This document shows positions 20,673-30,149 of a stretch of 64,000 bases of DNA, piece after piece. This stretch comes from Drosophila pseudoobscura (lineage: Eukaryota; Arthropoda; Insecta; Diptera; Drosophilidae). Below the pieces are notes generated by a model that was not told the origin of the DNA, did not search any database, and saw only the letters and a program-made list of their open reading frames with translations. Location: the NCBI RefSeq assembly GCF_009870125.1, contig NC_046683.1, forward strand, positions 37,401,869 to 37,465,868, read 5' to 3'. Within the stretch, counting starts at the first letter, position 1; each line of letters begins with the position of its first letter. The position numbers were made by a program, and so were the translations under genes.

Positions 20673-21560
20673 CGCGAGATCACGCACTGTTCGCCAGTGA
20701 AATCGCGTGTTAATTTGATGCAAAAACAGTGCAGCTATTTGCAAATTAATATTTGCAAAATAAACGCAAAAAAAACAGCCACATGCGGAACTTTAGTTCG
20801 TCAACAAGTGCGAATAGTTCGACAACTAGTCGGAATAGTTCGTTAGCAAGTTCAAGTTCGAAGCTTTGGCTCGAGGTCGGAGCTTTTCGGTTCGTATCTC
20901 CGCTAAGACTTTTGTTTCGCGTCTCCACTAGTGCCGTTTAGTGTTGAGTCACGCCAATAGAGGGAGCCACAACTCGCCGGGTAATAGAAGTAGACACGGA
21001 GGCCGACGCCAGCGACACTAGCCTGGCTAGTGTAGGGGCGAGCTCGTCGTCGAGCGTTTCCGCCCGCAGGCGGGGTCAGCCGAAGTCCTCAGCCGCCAAA
21101 GAGGGAGCCAAGAAGATCGGACTTGGGATTGGGCTAACCGGAGAGCGGCCGATCCCAGCCGATAGATGGCCGCTAACATCGCTCCCCTCTACCGCTGCCG
21201 CTGCCACCACCGCTGCCAGTACCCCTGCCGCCGCTGCCACCATCGCTGCCACCACCGCTTCCGCTGCCACATGTCCGGCAACTGGCATTGTCGCGGAATG
21301 CGAATGCGTGTACATCAAGTGGTTTAGATGCCGCTGCCGCTCCTTGGTCAGAACATACGCCTGCCACAGATGTGCAGGCTTCGACCACAAGGTGTCGCCA
21401 TGTCGCCTGCCACCGGTGTGGACAGAACGGCCACAACGTTGCACGGTGTCCCAACCCCGTGAACTGCCGCAACTGCCGCTTCAATGCAGCACATTCCATG
21501 CTGTCAGCGGCGTGCCCGATTTACGCAGCGGTACTGGCGAGGGTGCAAGCTAGACATTAA
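20673..21560 (+). pseudogene. RT1-like second leader and deleted gag, unit 3 part B
   Basis: As in units 1 and 2, with small differences: one base in the leader (TTTGATGC), a GTT codon change near 20,843 and a 12-bp shorter GCTGCCACC repeat. The zinc knuckle is intact. ORF1 ends TAATG. Confidence 0.72.
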
Positions 21561-22637
21561 TGTTAAGCTTCATCCAAGCTAATTGTGGCCGTGGCCGAGC
21601 GGCTGTGATAGAACTCGGAGCCATCATGCGCAGCTCTGGCTGTCAGTTCGCACTTGTCCAGGAGCCAGTTGCTTTCTGACTGCCACTCGAAGCAGTCGTT
21701 TTTTCCAAGCGGTCCGCTATACTCAAGTAAGCTTTAGGAATCAGACTAGTTTGTTAAGCTTATATATATATATATACTTAGACGGCCACCAGTGGTACAG
21801 TTTGCTGGAGAAAGCCTGCCATACAAGGGCAAGTATTTGCTCCCGCACATCACGGGCTTGCGTGATAAGCTGACTGGAGTCGTAGGGGCAATGTCGCGCG
21901 TACTACGGGTCGACTGAGGTCTCAGTCCCCGCATAAAGCGGACTATATATGCCGGACTCATGGTGCCTCGGTTTGGTCTGTCGTGGACACGGCACAAGTG
22001 GTTGCCAGGAGGCATCTGCTTGCGTGCCAAAGGATTATCCTGATTAGATGCCTGCCGGTATGCCAGAGGCCTGGCAATCAGCTTCAAACTAAAGCGTAAC
22101 TACCCGCTGGAGGAGAGTGATTGGCTGTACGGCGAAGATTTGGCAACTCTTAGCTGGAAGCAGAAGATGGCGACTAGACGACGGCCTGTTGTGCGAGTGG
22201 CAACGCAGTTGTGATGATGGTGACTCCCCAGGTCGGGTGACACACCGCTTCATCCCGAACGCAGGCTTCGTCTACAGCGAACGAAGGTTTGGCTTCACGC
22301 TGCGCGCTGGGTTCCTGCTGACGGACCATGGATCGCTCAATGCATTTCTTCATGGAAGAAGCCTTAGCGACACGCCAGCATGTCTATGCGGCACGGAACG
22401 CGAGGATTGGCAGCACTTCCTATGTGCTTATCCCCTCTATGCAGACTTGCGAGACCTCGATGGCCTTGGAGTGTACACGGATGGCGACTGGACCTTCTCC
22501 GAAATGATGGCTTCTCAGGAGAGAATGCGGACTCTCGACAGGTTCGCCGGATTGGCGTTCTCCAGGCGACAGCAGCTGCTGAACGTGCAAGCGGCGCACG
22601 GGCTGGGTGGATTCCCTATCCAGGCCGGTCGGGGCTA
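21560..22637 (+). pseudogene. RT1-like ORF2, internally deleted, unit 3 part B
   Basis: The same architecture as the other B copies but with the ancestral 12 bp retained (CATGGATCGCTC near 22,327), as in copy 0. It also has a TA run two bases longer and scattered point differences. This places unit 3 B before the duplication that produced the B parts of units 1 and 2. Confidence 0.72.
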
Positions 22638-23190
22638 AAAGGGAGGATCGAGCTGAGTCCTTAAGGTCGGTACCACGGGTTGTGCAGTTCCAAGGCTGCA
22701 CATTGAGGTCGGCCCCCCCCCCCTATCGACCAGGATACTTTCAATTGGTACCGGAAGAGTCGTGATAGGCTAACCTTCAAATAAACATTAGACGCCGTGG
22801 TTGAAATCCCTCCCTGAGGAACCGCCACGTAAAATAAAGCTGAGAGATCAGATTCATTCTGTCCCTATCTACTCAAAAGCAGACGTGGTTTGAAGCGTTC
22901 CGCTGTGTCTTTTCAGTGTAGAAAGAAGCAATTTTTCCGAGTGAAAACTGAACATAAATTGCCGCGAGATTACGCGCTGTTATCAAGTGAAATCGCGTGT
23001 TAATTTGGTGCAAAAACAGTGCAGCTATTTGCAAAATAAACGCAAAAAAACAGCCACGTGCGGAACTTTAGTTCGTCAACAAGTGCGAATAGTTCGACAA
23101 CTAGTCGGAATAGTTCGTCAGCAAGTTCGAGTTCGAAGCTTTGGCTCGAGGTCGGAGCTTTTCGGTTCGTGTCTCCACTAGTGTCGTTTA

Positions 23191-24250
23191 GTGTTGAGTC
23201 GCGCCAATAGAGCGAGCCACAACTCGCCGGGTGATGGAAGTAGACACGGAGGCCGACGCCTGGCTAGTGTAGGGGCGAGCTCGTCGTCGAGCGTTCCCAC
23301 CCGCAGGTGGGGTCGGCCGAAGTCATCAGCCGCCAAAAAGGAAGCCAAGAAGATCGGGCTTGGGATTGGGCTAACCGGAGAGCGGCCGATCCCAGCCGAG
23401 AGATCGCCGCCAACATCGCCCCCCTTTGAGGAGGCTCCATGCACCTCTGCCGCTGTCGCTGCCACCACCGCTGCCCGTACCTCCGCCGCCGCTGCCACCA
23501 TCGCTGCCACCACCGCTGCCGCTGCCACCACCGCTGCCGCTGCCACATGTCCGGCAACTGGCATTGTCGCGGCAGGCTACTCGGCCATCATCGCGGAACT
23601 GTCTGCGATAAGGATGGCGGTGAACCAGGCTGTGCTGAAGGGGCTGACGCCGCCAGAGGCTTCCATGGAAATCCTCGTCGCTACCAAGAAGAGTAAAGAA
23701 GACCGTGGTGCCGACTCTTGGAGTCCGCGTCAGCGAGGTTCGCGAGCTGAAGAGCGGAGCAGCGATTATTCGCACCCCTTCAGTGAGCGAACTGAGGAAG
23801 GTAGTGGCCAGCAGCAAGTTCACCGAAGCAGGATTGGAGGTCAAGAAGAGACCGGAGACCAAGCCTCAGGTCGTGGTGTATGACGTGGACACGTCCATAA
23901 CACCTGAAGAGTTCATGGAGGAGCTCTTCACAAAGAACCTGGAGGAGGCCATGACTGCCGCGGAGTTTAAAAAGTCGGTTCACCTGGGCAGTAAACCCTG
24001 GTCGGTCACCGACGGCGCCACGAGGTCGACGCAAAGGCACAGGAGGCGTGGCACGAATGCGTGTACATCAAGGGGTTTAGATGCCGCTGCCGCTCCTTGG
24101 TCAGAACATACGCCTGCCACAGATGTGCAGGCTTCGACCACAAGGTGTCGCAATGTCGCCTGAAGGAGAACGTGTGCCACCGGTGTGGACAGAACGGCCA
24201 CAACGTTGCACGGTGTCCCAACCCCGTGAACTGCCGCAACTGCCGCTTAA
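23191..24250 (+). pseudogene. RT1-like gag (ORF1) with parental zinc-knuckle region, unit 4
   Basis: Identical to units 2 and 3 up to about 23,686. A deletion of roughly 270 bp then joins CTCGTCGCTACCAA to AGTAAAGAAGACCGTGG. Downstream this copy, unlike the others, keeps the original transition from the gag middle (QVVVYDVDTSITPEEF) into the zinc knuckles: YACHRCAGFDHKVSQC, then CHRCGQNGHNVARC and CRNC. It therefore shows the structure before the A-to-B fusion. A short deletion at about 24,016 shifts the frame. The gag is interrupted at 24,249 by a foreign segment. Confidence 0.72.
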
Positions 24251-24557
24251 CAATGCTCTCCGCATCTGACTCCTCCTCATCCTCATCCTGATCGTCGGCT
24301 TCGACTTCGTCATCGTCGTCCACATGGCTGGCCAGAAAGCCGCTTATGTGCGACTTATCGCGGTTCTGGCTGCAGCAAATGTAAGGTGGCAGGAGACGCG
24401 GACGCTTGCTTAACGTGGGCGATGGCGAGAATCCTACAGGCGATTGGGTGCGTATGCGTCTCCTTTTGCGATGCGCGTGGCTGGGTGTGCTGGTGGTCGC
24501 CCCCGCTGTTGATGCTGCTGCTGGCTTGCTGGTGTTCGAGTTGCGATCCATGTTCAT
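24249..24557 (-). other. Host-like coding segment inserted in RT1 gag (captured exon candidate)
   Basis: 309 bp that interrupt the gag sequence exactly between CTGCCGCTT and CAGCACATTCC, which are almost contiguous in the other copies. On the minus strand it is open throughout, with an ATG near its 5' end (MNMDRNSNTSKP). It reads a Ser/Thr/Ala-rich start, a basic patch (HRKRRRIRTQS), SPTLSKRPRLLPP, then an acidic tract (DDDDEVEADDQDEDEEESDA). Composition and codon pattern resemble the N-terminal exon of a nuclear Drosophila protein, not a transposon protein. I do not recognise the gene. Capture during reverse transcription or break repair is inferred. Confidence 0.55.
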
Positions 24558-24630
24558 CAGCACATTCCATGCTGTCAGCGGCGTTCCCGATCTACGCAGC
24601 GGTACTGGCGAGGGTGCAAGCTAGACATTA

Positions 24631-25255
24631 ATGTTTAGCTTCATCCAAGCTAATGGTGGCCGTGGCCGAGCGGCTGTGATGGAACTCGGAGCCATCATGC
24701 GCAGCTCTGGCCGTCAGTTCGCACTGGTCCAGGAGCCGTACGTCGATGGAGCAGGGCGGATTACCGGCCTTCCTTCTGGAATGCGAGTTTTCCAGGACCG
24801 CCGAGGAAAAGCTGCTATCATCGTCGACGAACCGGACGCCATCTGCATGCCAATGGAGACCCTTACCACGGATTTTGGAGTATGCGTCAGAGTTACGGGA
24901 AGATTCGGCTCAATCTTCCTATGCTCCGTGTACTGCCAATTCGACACCGACTTGGCGCCTTACCTCAGGTACTTAGATGCGGTGCTGCTGCTGGGCAGCC
25001 GCACTCCTGTCATCTTTGGGCTCGACGCGAACGCAGTATCCCCAGCGTGGTTTAGCAAGCTCTCCGGACACAATCGGGGCAAGCTAACTATGCACGGGGT
25101 GATCTGCTGTCTGAGTGGATAACCGAGATGAGAGCCGGCGTGCTCAATGAAGCCAGTCGGGTGTTTACATTCGATATCCGTAGAGGCCAAAGCGATATCG
25201 ATGTGATATCGTCAACCAAGCTGCGACTATGTGGGGCACATACGATTGGGAAGTG
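24631..25255 (+). pseudogene. RT1-like ORF2 N-terminal endonuclease (APE type), unit 4
   Basis: Starts in the TAATG overlap with ORF1. About 163 codons encode the apurinic-like endonuclease that nicks the target: SFIQANGGRGRAAVMELGAI, ALVQEPYVDG (the catalytic Glu in QEP), RVFQDRRGKAAIIV, and PVIFGLDANAVSPAW (Asp and Asn of the GDxN-type motif). One missing base near 25,085 shifts the frame. The next frame continues with TFDIRRGQSDIDV, the SDIDV motif. It ends about 25,255 and joins another leader. No reverse transcriptase follows. Confidence 0.75.
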
Positions 25256-25319
25256 AAGGAATGGGACACCACCATGGGACAACATGATCCATGTTGTGGT
25301 GACGACTGACTGAGTAGAA

Positions 25320-25692
25320 AATATATCATAATTGCCGCGAGATCACGCGCTGTTCGCCAGTGAAATCGCGTGTTAATTTGGTGCAAAAACAGTGCAGCTT
25401 TTTGCAAATGAATCTTTGCAAAATAAACGCGAAAAAACGGAACGAGCGTGCGTGCAAATAGTTCGACAAGTCGGAATAGTTCGTCAGCAAGTTCGAGTTC
25501 GAAGCTTTGGCTCGAGGTCGGAGCTTTTCAGTTCGTGTCTCCACTAGTGCCGTTTAGTGTTGAGTCACGCCAATAGAGGGAGCCACAACTCGCCGGGTAA
25601 TGGAAGTAGACACGGAGGCCGACGCCAGCGACACTAGCCTGGCTAGTGTAGGGGCGAGCTCGTCGTCGAGCGTTTCCGCCCGCAGGCGGGGC
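25320..25692 (+). mobile_element. RT1-like leader and gag start, 5' fragment closing the array
   Basis: A B-type leader (GCCGCGAGATCACGCGCTG) followed by the intact gag start ATG at 25,601 (MEVDTEADASDTSLASVGAS) and the SSSVSARRRG region. It stops at 25,692 where unrelated sequence begins. It provides the reference for the start codon lost in part B and for the 13 bp deleted in part A. Confidence 0.75.
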
Positions 25693-26199
25693 ATTAAATT
25701 AAGTTTTGTACTGTTTGAGTTTGTTTATGTTTTTTTTTTAATGGTCATAAGATATGAAAACAAGAACGATAAAAGAAAATATTACTAAGGCAAGAATGAT
25801 ACCAACCTAGTGATACAGTATGCACACGAGGACGTGTGGAAGTCAGGATGGCCGTGTCGGAGATGCATAAGAATGAAGGAGAAAGAGATGTATAGCATTA
25901 AGAAATGGTGACAATAAAGAAAGAATACGCTGTGAAGAGAGAGAGAGTCGCCGAGTGTGGCGCGGTGTTGTTGTATTTGAGAGAGCGACATCAAAAAGGA
26001 ATTGAGGAAGGAGAGCAATTAAATCTGAAAATGCTGTGTCGGTCAATGCGAGAATTGAGAGAAGCAGAGACAAGAATGTGCTCGGCAGGTTGCTCATGGA
26101 CTTTAGAGAGAGAGACAACACCACGACTCACTGCGCTCGAGGCTTAAGAAAAATTGCAAGAAGAAGAGCCCCCTGTCCCTCAGCCCCGACACATACATA
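25693..26199. other. Unassigned, purine-rich stretch
   Basis: No family recognised. The plus strand is rich in GAGAGAGA and AAGAA runs (25,930-26,170). Short open frames on either strand look compositional. A possible stem CACACGAGGACGTGTG lies near 25,821. I see no gene here. Confidence 0.3.
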
Positions 26200-26274
26200 T
26201 GTACTGACTAAGTATCGGGTATAAATTTAGAGTTGCGGTCTCCGCAGCTACTCACAACGTTCCCCCTCGTTCTT
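26200..26274 (+). repeat. DINE-1/Helentron-like 3' terminal fragment
   Basis: TACTGACTAAGTATCGGGTA followed by the GC-rich hairpin (GTTGCGG...CCGCAGC) and the end CAACGTTCCCCCTCGTT match the last 75 bp of the full copy at 32,087-33,158. Only the 3' end is present. Confidence 0.75.
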
Positions 26275-26567
26275 TCTTCACTTTGCATTTTCTATTTCCA
26301 ATCGTCAAATTGTGCGAAAACGAAGCGAAATTAAGTGCTGTGATTATTATTATTATCAGGTAAGTGCAGTGTTTAAATAATTAATAATATGTGTTATGCG
26401 CGTGGTAAATAAAGAACATTGACATTGTTTTCACAGAACCTGTGCCAGGAGAACAGCCAATATCGCGCAAGTACATGAATTATTAATTACTTTGTGCACA
26501 ATGCACAATAGCTAAAAAAATGTTGATTACATTTAAAAGTAAGTTATCGATTTGAAAGTTAACGAGG
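26275..26567 (+). other. Intron-like segment between two inverted DINE ends
   Basis: Unique sequence flanked by mirror-image DINE 3' ends. It carries a strong donor-like site at about 26,359 (TATCAG/GTAAGTGCAG) and an acceptor-like site at about 26,437 (TGTTTTCACAG/AACC) that would bound a ~78-bp intron, a typical Drosophila size. No coding frame is evident, so it might be a 5' UTR piece of a host gene. Capture by a Helitron-type element is inference. Confidence 0.35.
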
Positions 26568-27323
26568 GGGAACGTTGCTGCGGACACCGCAACTCTACAG
26601 TTATACCCGATACTAAGTCAGTATGGCTCTCCTCCGGCAGACGCCGCTAATATTAAACGACACGACAAAGAGTGCGTGCGAGAGAGACAGAAAATCAGTC
26701 TGAACGTGTCGTCGGGCGCTGCGTAGCCACTGCAAATTGATTTGTTCCTTTCGGCTATAAAAATGATCCGATCTGATCCAGATTCAGCAACCAGATAGAT
26801 ATGGTCATTATCTATGATTCTGCGTTTTTAGTTTTCTCGAATCTGCAATATTGTGGATGCAACAGATTCTCGTCCTTTGAGTGGGCGGAAGGGGGTGGGG
26901 CGAAATTTTGAGATATAAGTTTTATAGTGAGATCTAACAGAAGTGCGGACACCAAATTTGGTTACTCTAGCCTTAATAGTCTCTGAGATTTATGAATATC
27001 CCCAGATCTGCATCCTTTGCGGGGGCGGAAAGGGGTGTGGCGAAATTTTGAAACAAACTCGTCTCGGTCCGATATATTAGGATTGTGGATACCAAATTTG
27101 GTTGCTCTAGCTTTTATAGTCTCTGAGATCTAGGCGCTAATGTTTTACTCTAAGCAAAGCCGCCTATGCTACGTGTGTGTTAGAGAGAGACAGGGCGAGA
27201 AAAAATTAAATTGTTTTTTTCACCCTTTGTGGGGGCGGAAGTGGCCGGGGCAAAGTTTTGAAATATTTTTGTAGCAGTGATATGTCTATCACAGAAGTCT
27301 GGATCCAAAACATCGTTGCTCTA
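26568..27323 (-). repeat. DINE-1/Helentron-like element, minus strand, 5' end missing
   Basis: Starts with AACGAGGGGGAACGTTG (the element's 3' end inverted) and follows the full copy at 32,087-33,158 through the GCGTGCGAGAGAGACAG block and the repeated GGGGGCGGAA...GGGGCGAAATTTTGA motifs as far as the CTGGATCCAAAACATCG block. The 5' terminal part with TATACCCGATACTC is absent. Confidence 0.8.
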
Positions 27324-27515
27324 CAAATCAATTTGCATTGGCTACGCAGCGCCCGACGACACGTTCAGACTGATTTTCTGTCTCTCTCGCACGCACTCTT
27401 TGTCGTGTCGTTCAATATTAGCGGCGTCTGCCGGAAAAGAGCCATACTGACTAAGTATCGGGTATAAATGTAGAGTTGCAGTCAGCAACTCACAACGCTC
27501 CCCCTCGTTTTTTTT
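27324..27515 (+). repeat. DINE-1/Helentron-like 3' end, plus strand, mirroring 26,568-26,750
   Basis: CTGTCTCTCTCGCACGCAC, AAGTATCGGGTATA and the end CGCTCCCCCTCG repeat the 3' 190 bp in the opposite orientation to the copy just upstream. 26,568-27,515 therefore has long inverted termini. Confidence 0.8.
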
Positions 27516-27849
27516 AAACACGTGTATAACCTTTTCTTTTCTTTTATCTTGCCGTTCCACCAAACTTCCCTTTCACAATTCAGTTGTATGGATCGAATGA
27601 TCCAACGCATGAGCTTTGATTTTGTCTCTTGATCCCATTCTAACCGCACGCTCTAAAGCACAAGGCCATAAACCCACCACGATAACTCAAAGCTCGCTCT
27701 CCCGTCAAAAGCTTTCTCTTTATTCCCATTTATTCCAATGCTTGCAGATAAGCTACAGCAATGTGCACAAAAATAAGTCAATCCAAATATTTGCCATCAC
27801 ATCACAGGTTATTTTTAAGCTGTTCTACTTGCTCAAAATAAGCTGAAAA
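27516..27849. other. No feature recognised
   Basis: AT-rich sequence downstream (minus sense) of the integrase fragment. It could be the 3' end of that element, but no LTR can be defined and no coding signal is seen. Confidence 0.3.
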
Positions 27850-28201
27850 ACGGTCATCCTTTAAGTTACGCATTTCTGTAGGTCTTTGGCATGGAACTTT
27901 CCTATCAGTTTACCATCTTCTTCTAATTCATAACAGTGGTTACCAAACTTTCGAACTACAGTTGCCTTAAAGAATTTAGGAGCTAGTTTTGCATTAAATA
28001 CATTGATCTTATTACTTTGGGCAAAGTTTCGCCTAAAGACGTTTTCGAACGTAACATACATTGTGAGACTATACTCTTACTGACGTTTTCCATGATTTTG
28101 TTCCTAACAATTTGCAATTTTTCTATAGTCAAAATATTCTCGCCCTCTTTAAGCATTTCTATTCTCCTCAGCAATTCATAGTTGTCTGTGTGCGTTATCA
28201 T
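27850..28201 (-). pseudogene. Ty3/gypsy integrase C-terminal fragment
   Basis: Two overlapping minus-strand frames, split by a frameshift near 28,030-28,060, encode the linker (ELLRRIEMLKEGENILTIEK) and the small C-terminal domain of a retroviral-type integrase: FRRNFAQSNKINVFNAKLAP, then KATVVRKFGNHCYELEEDGK and FHAKDL. This pattern (NAKLAPKF...YELED.GK..G.FHAKDLK) is typical of Ty3/gypsy elements. Polinton integrases end in a chromodomain instead, so I do not assign it to the adjacent Polinton. The catalytic core is absent. Confidence 0.6.
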
Positions 28202-30149
28202 ATTGTAACGGTTGCGGCTGGACAGTACAGATCCAGGTTAGGTTATTGCTATGGTGCTCGGGCATATCGCATGCAATAACCTTGTGCCAATTATCGATGC
28301 ATGTCATAGCATAGCATGTCATAAAATATCTTATGTACATAAATATTAAAGATTATTACATTCGTATATTGCATGAGGGTAAAATTACTGTTGTCTTAAT
28401 GTTGTCTTTATAATTGAATTAGAAAATGTATGGGTATTGTCCATGAGAGTATTCAAGGTGCGACCGGCATCTAAATTTTTGCTTTTCAGATTCCTGTAGG
28501 TAAGCGCGCAATTGACAATTGATTTGAAATATATGTAAAACCAATTCCATTTATATTTATGCATATTTATTTAAGTATATATGTATCTATATTTTCTTAT
28601 ATTGTATATTTAGATACATCATTGTTTTAGTTATAATAAACAAAAAAGTCGAGAACCGACGGCGTTTTCATAATTTTTATAATTTATAATAAACCTGCTT
28701 AAGATAAGGAAATAAATGTGCAATTATATTTTGCATAATTTGCATAATTGCATAATTTTTATAATTTATAATAATCCTGTTTGAAATAAGGAAATAAATG
28801 TGTAATTATATTATTATAATACTGTTGTGGTATAAATCAAACAAATAACAGCTTTTATTTTATTTCCCGCGCCCTAGTGTACCATACCCCACCCCCTGCC
28901 CATTCTTCATTTATTTTGTGGCGGTAGGTCAGACCATCAAAAGACCCAAAACAAGAATCAAACTCAAATTTCAGTTCTAGCGGCCAGCAATAGTAAACAC
29001 ACACACGCAAAGTACGTGAGAATGCATGTGCACCCATACACTAAAACATGCTGGTGGCAAAACAGAACCAGACCTGAGAGAGTTCAAAAAATCTGAAAAA
29101 GCATACAATCACATATTTTTGTCGAAACATATTGCGTGTGCACTAACACATGCAAAGATGTTCTCTCTGCGCTCTCTCTCTCATGATGACGTCACTCTGG
29201 GGTACTGAACGCGCTAGCCAGTGTGTGACGCTTTCGTTGTATGAACTGGCACATCTATGTATGTATATACTGTATGGTTATTGGCCATACATAACCTACG
29301 CGCAGGCCCCATGCGCCTTGTAGTGTGGTGCATAGAGGGCATAGAGATCCGGTCCAATATTTTGTAGCATAGTGTAGCTTCCATTTTCCTTCTTTTTTGG
29401 TTCCTTCTGAGCCCTGCTATTCCTATGTTACTTTCATTAACTCCGAGGCAGTCCTGCCTCGATAGCCGTGAACGCGAAAGTTCCCAAAACTTAATTTATT
29501 TTGCTGGTTGAAAATGAAAAAAAAGGTTTATAATAGTAACAACAAAAACAAAACAAAAATAGAAAAAAATACCCCAAACCTTTCAAATATCCCCCCCTTT
29601 TTTAGCTGTTTCCACAGCTTCAAAACGAAAGGCGCCTTTCAGCGAGGGACCACTGTACTGAAGCTGTAAGTGACCCAATTTCCCTTTTCTGCTTTGCGTC
29701 GGCATTCGTAAAATTCTAAAAGGCATGCGCAGCGGCCAACCGCTGCTGATAAGAGAGAGCAACGATTGCGTTAAAAACACACTCGAAGCTTTTCGTTCTC
29801 GTAGTTGCCAATTCTGCTTTAAGCTTGCATTGCTCGCATTCCATGAATTTCTCTAATGCATTGAAACCTTACCGAAAAATACACTAAGCAACAAGAAAAA
29901 AAAACAAAACCAGTTAAAACATTTTAATTTAATTTCGTTTTAGATTTTCATTGCGGATCGCTGGTCTGACATACGCTGCTTCGATATTTTGGCGGATTTT
30001 GATTTTTCTATGTATTAATATTAAGTTTCTTATATCTTTATTATATTCATATATTCATATAATTCCATTCATTTTTCTGCTCTCCTTGATTTGCCTAATG
30101 GTCGCAATTAAATACTTGTGTTTGCTGGTTTTCTAAAAATGTGGCAAAA
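28202..30149. other. AT-rich spacer with a short tandem duplication; no gene recognised
   Basis: No coding signal above background on either strand. An imperfect tandem duplication (28,669-28,730 and 28,751-28,812, 82-bp offset) repeats CATAATTTTTATAATTTATA. A CA-rich patch lies near 29,000 and an A-rich run near 29,510-29,570. The left terminus of the Polinton should lie in here, but I could not identify its inverted repeat. Confidence 0.4.

Larger units (their letters stand above)
11918..25692 (+). repeat. Head-to-tail composite array of rearranged RT1-like elements (3,643-bp unit)
   Basis: Three nearly identical units plus a fourth divergent one: about 11,918-15,549, 15,550-19,192, 19,193-22,838 and 22,839-25,692. 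Matching features in units 1 to 3 are offset by exactly 3,643 bp (3,646 between units 3 and 4 over the leader). Each unit holds an A part (leader, long gag) fused at gag codons ending in GCACAGGAGGCGC to a B part. B has a second leader, an internally deleted gag, an ORF2 start, a misplaced leader fragment, a TA run, the ORF2 3' end and a 3' UTR. The 3' end abuts the next leader after a short A-run (GTAAAAAAAAG). This looks like unequal exchange or another tandem amplification of one rearranged template rather than independent insertions. Confidence 0.88.

Noticed and set aside
11918..25692. The array as a pure assembly artefact
   Set aside because: Not excluded, but units differ by private indels and points (12-bp deletion, TA-run length, GCC repeat length), and the same junction occurs at 62.8 kb. 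A collapsed or duplicated contig would not explain these.
25843..26224. Short frames on both strands in the GA-rich stretch
   Set aside because: Purine-rich repeats give long open frames by chance, and no motif was seen.
27850..28201. Polinton integrase
   Set aside because: The C-terminus reads as a Ty3/gypsy integrase (NAKLAPKF, FHAKDL) without a chromodomain.
29583..29680. Possible pogo/Tigger-type terminal repeat (GCGAGGGACCACTGTA)
   Set aside because: No partner repeat or transposase fragment was found within reach, so a single short match is not enough.
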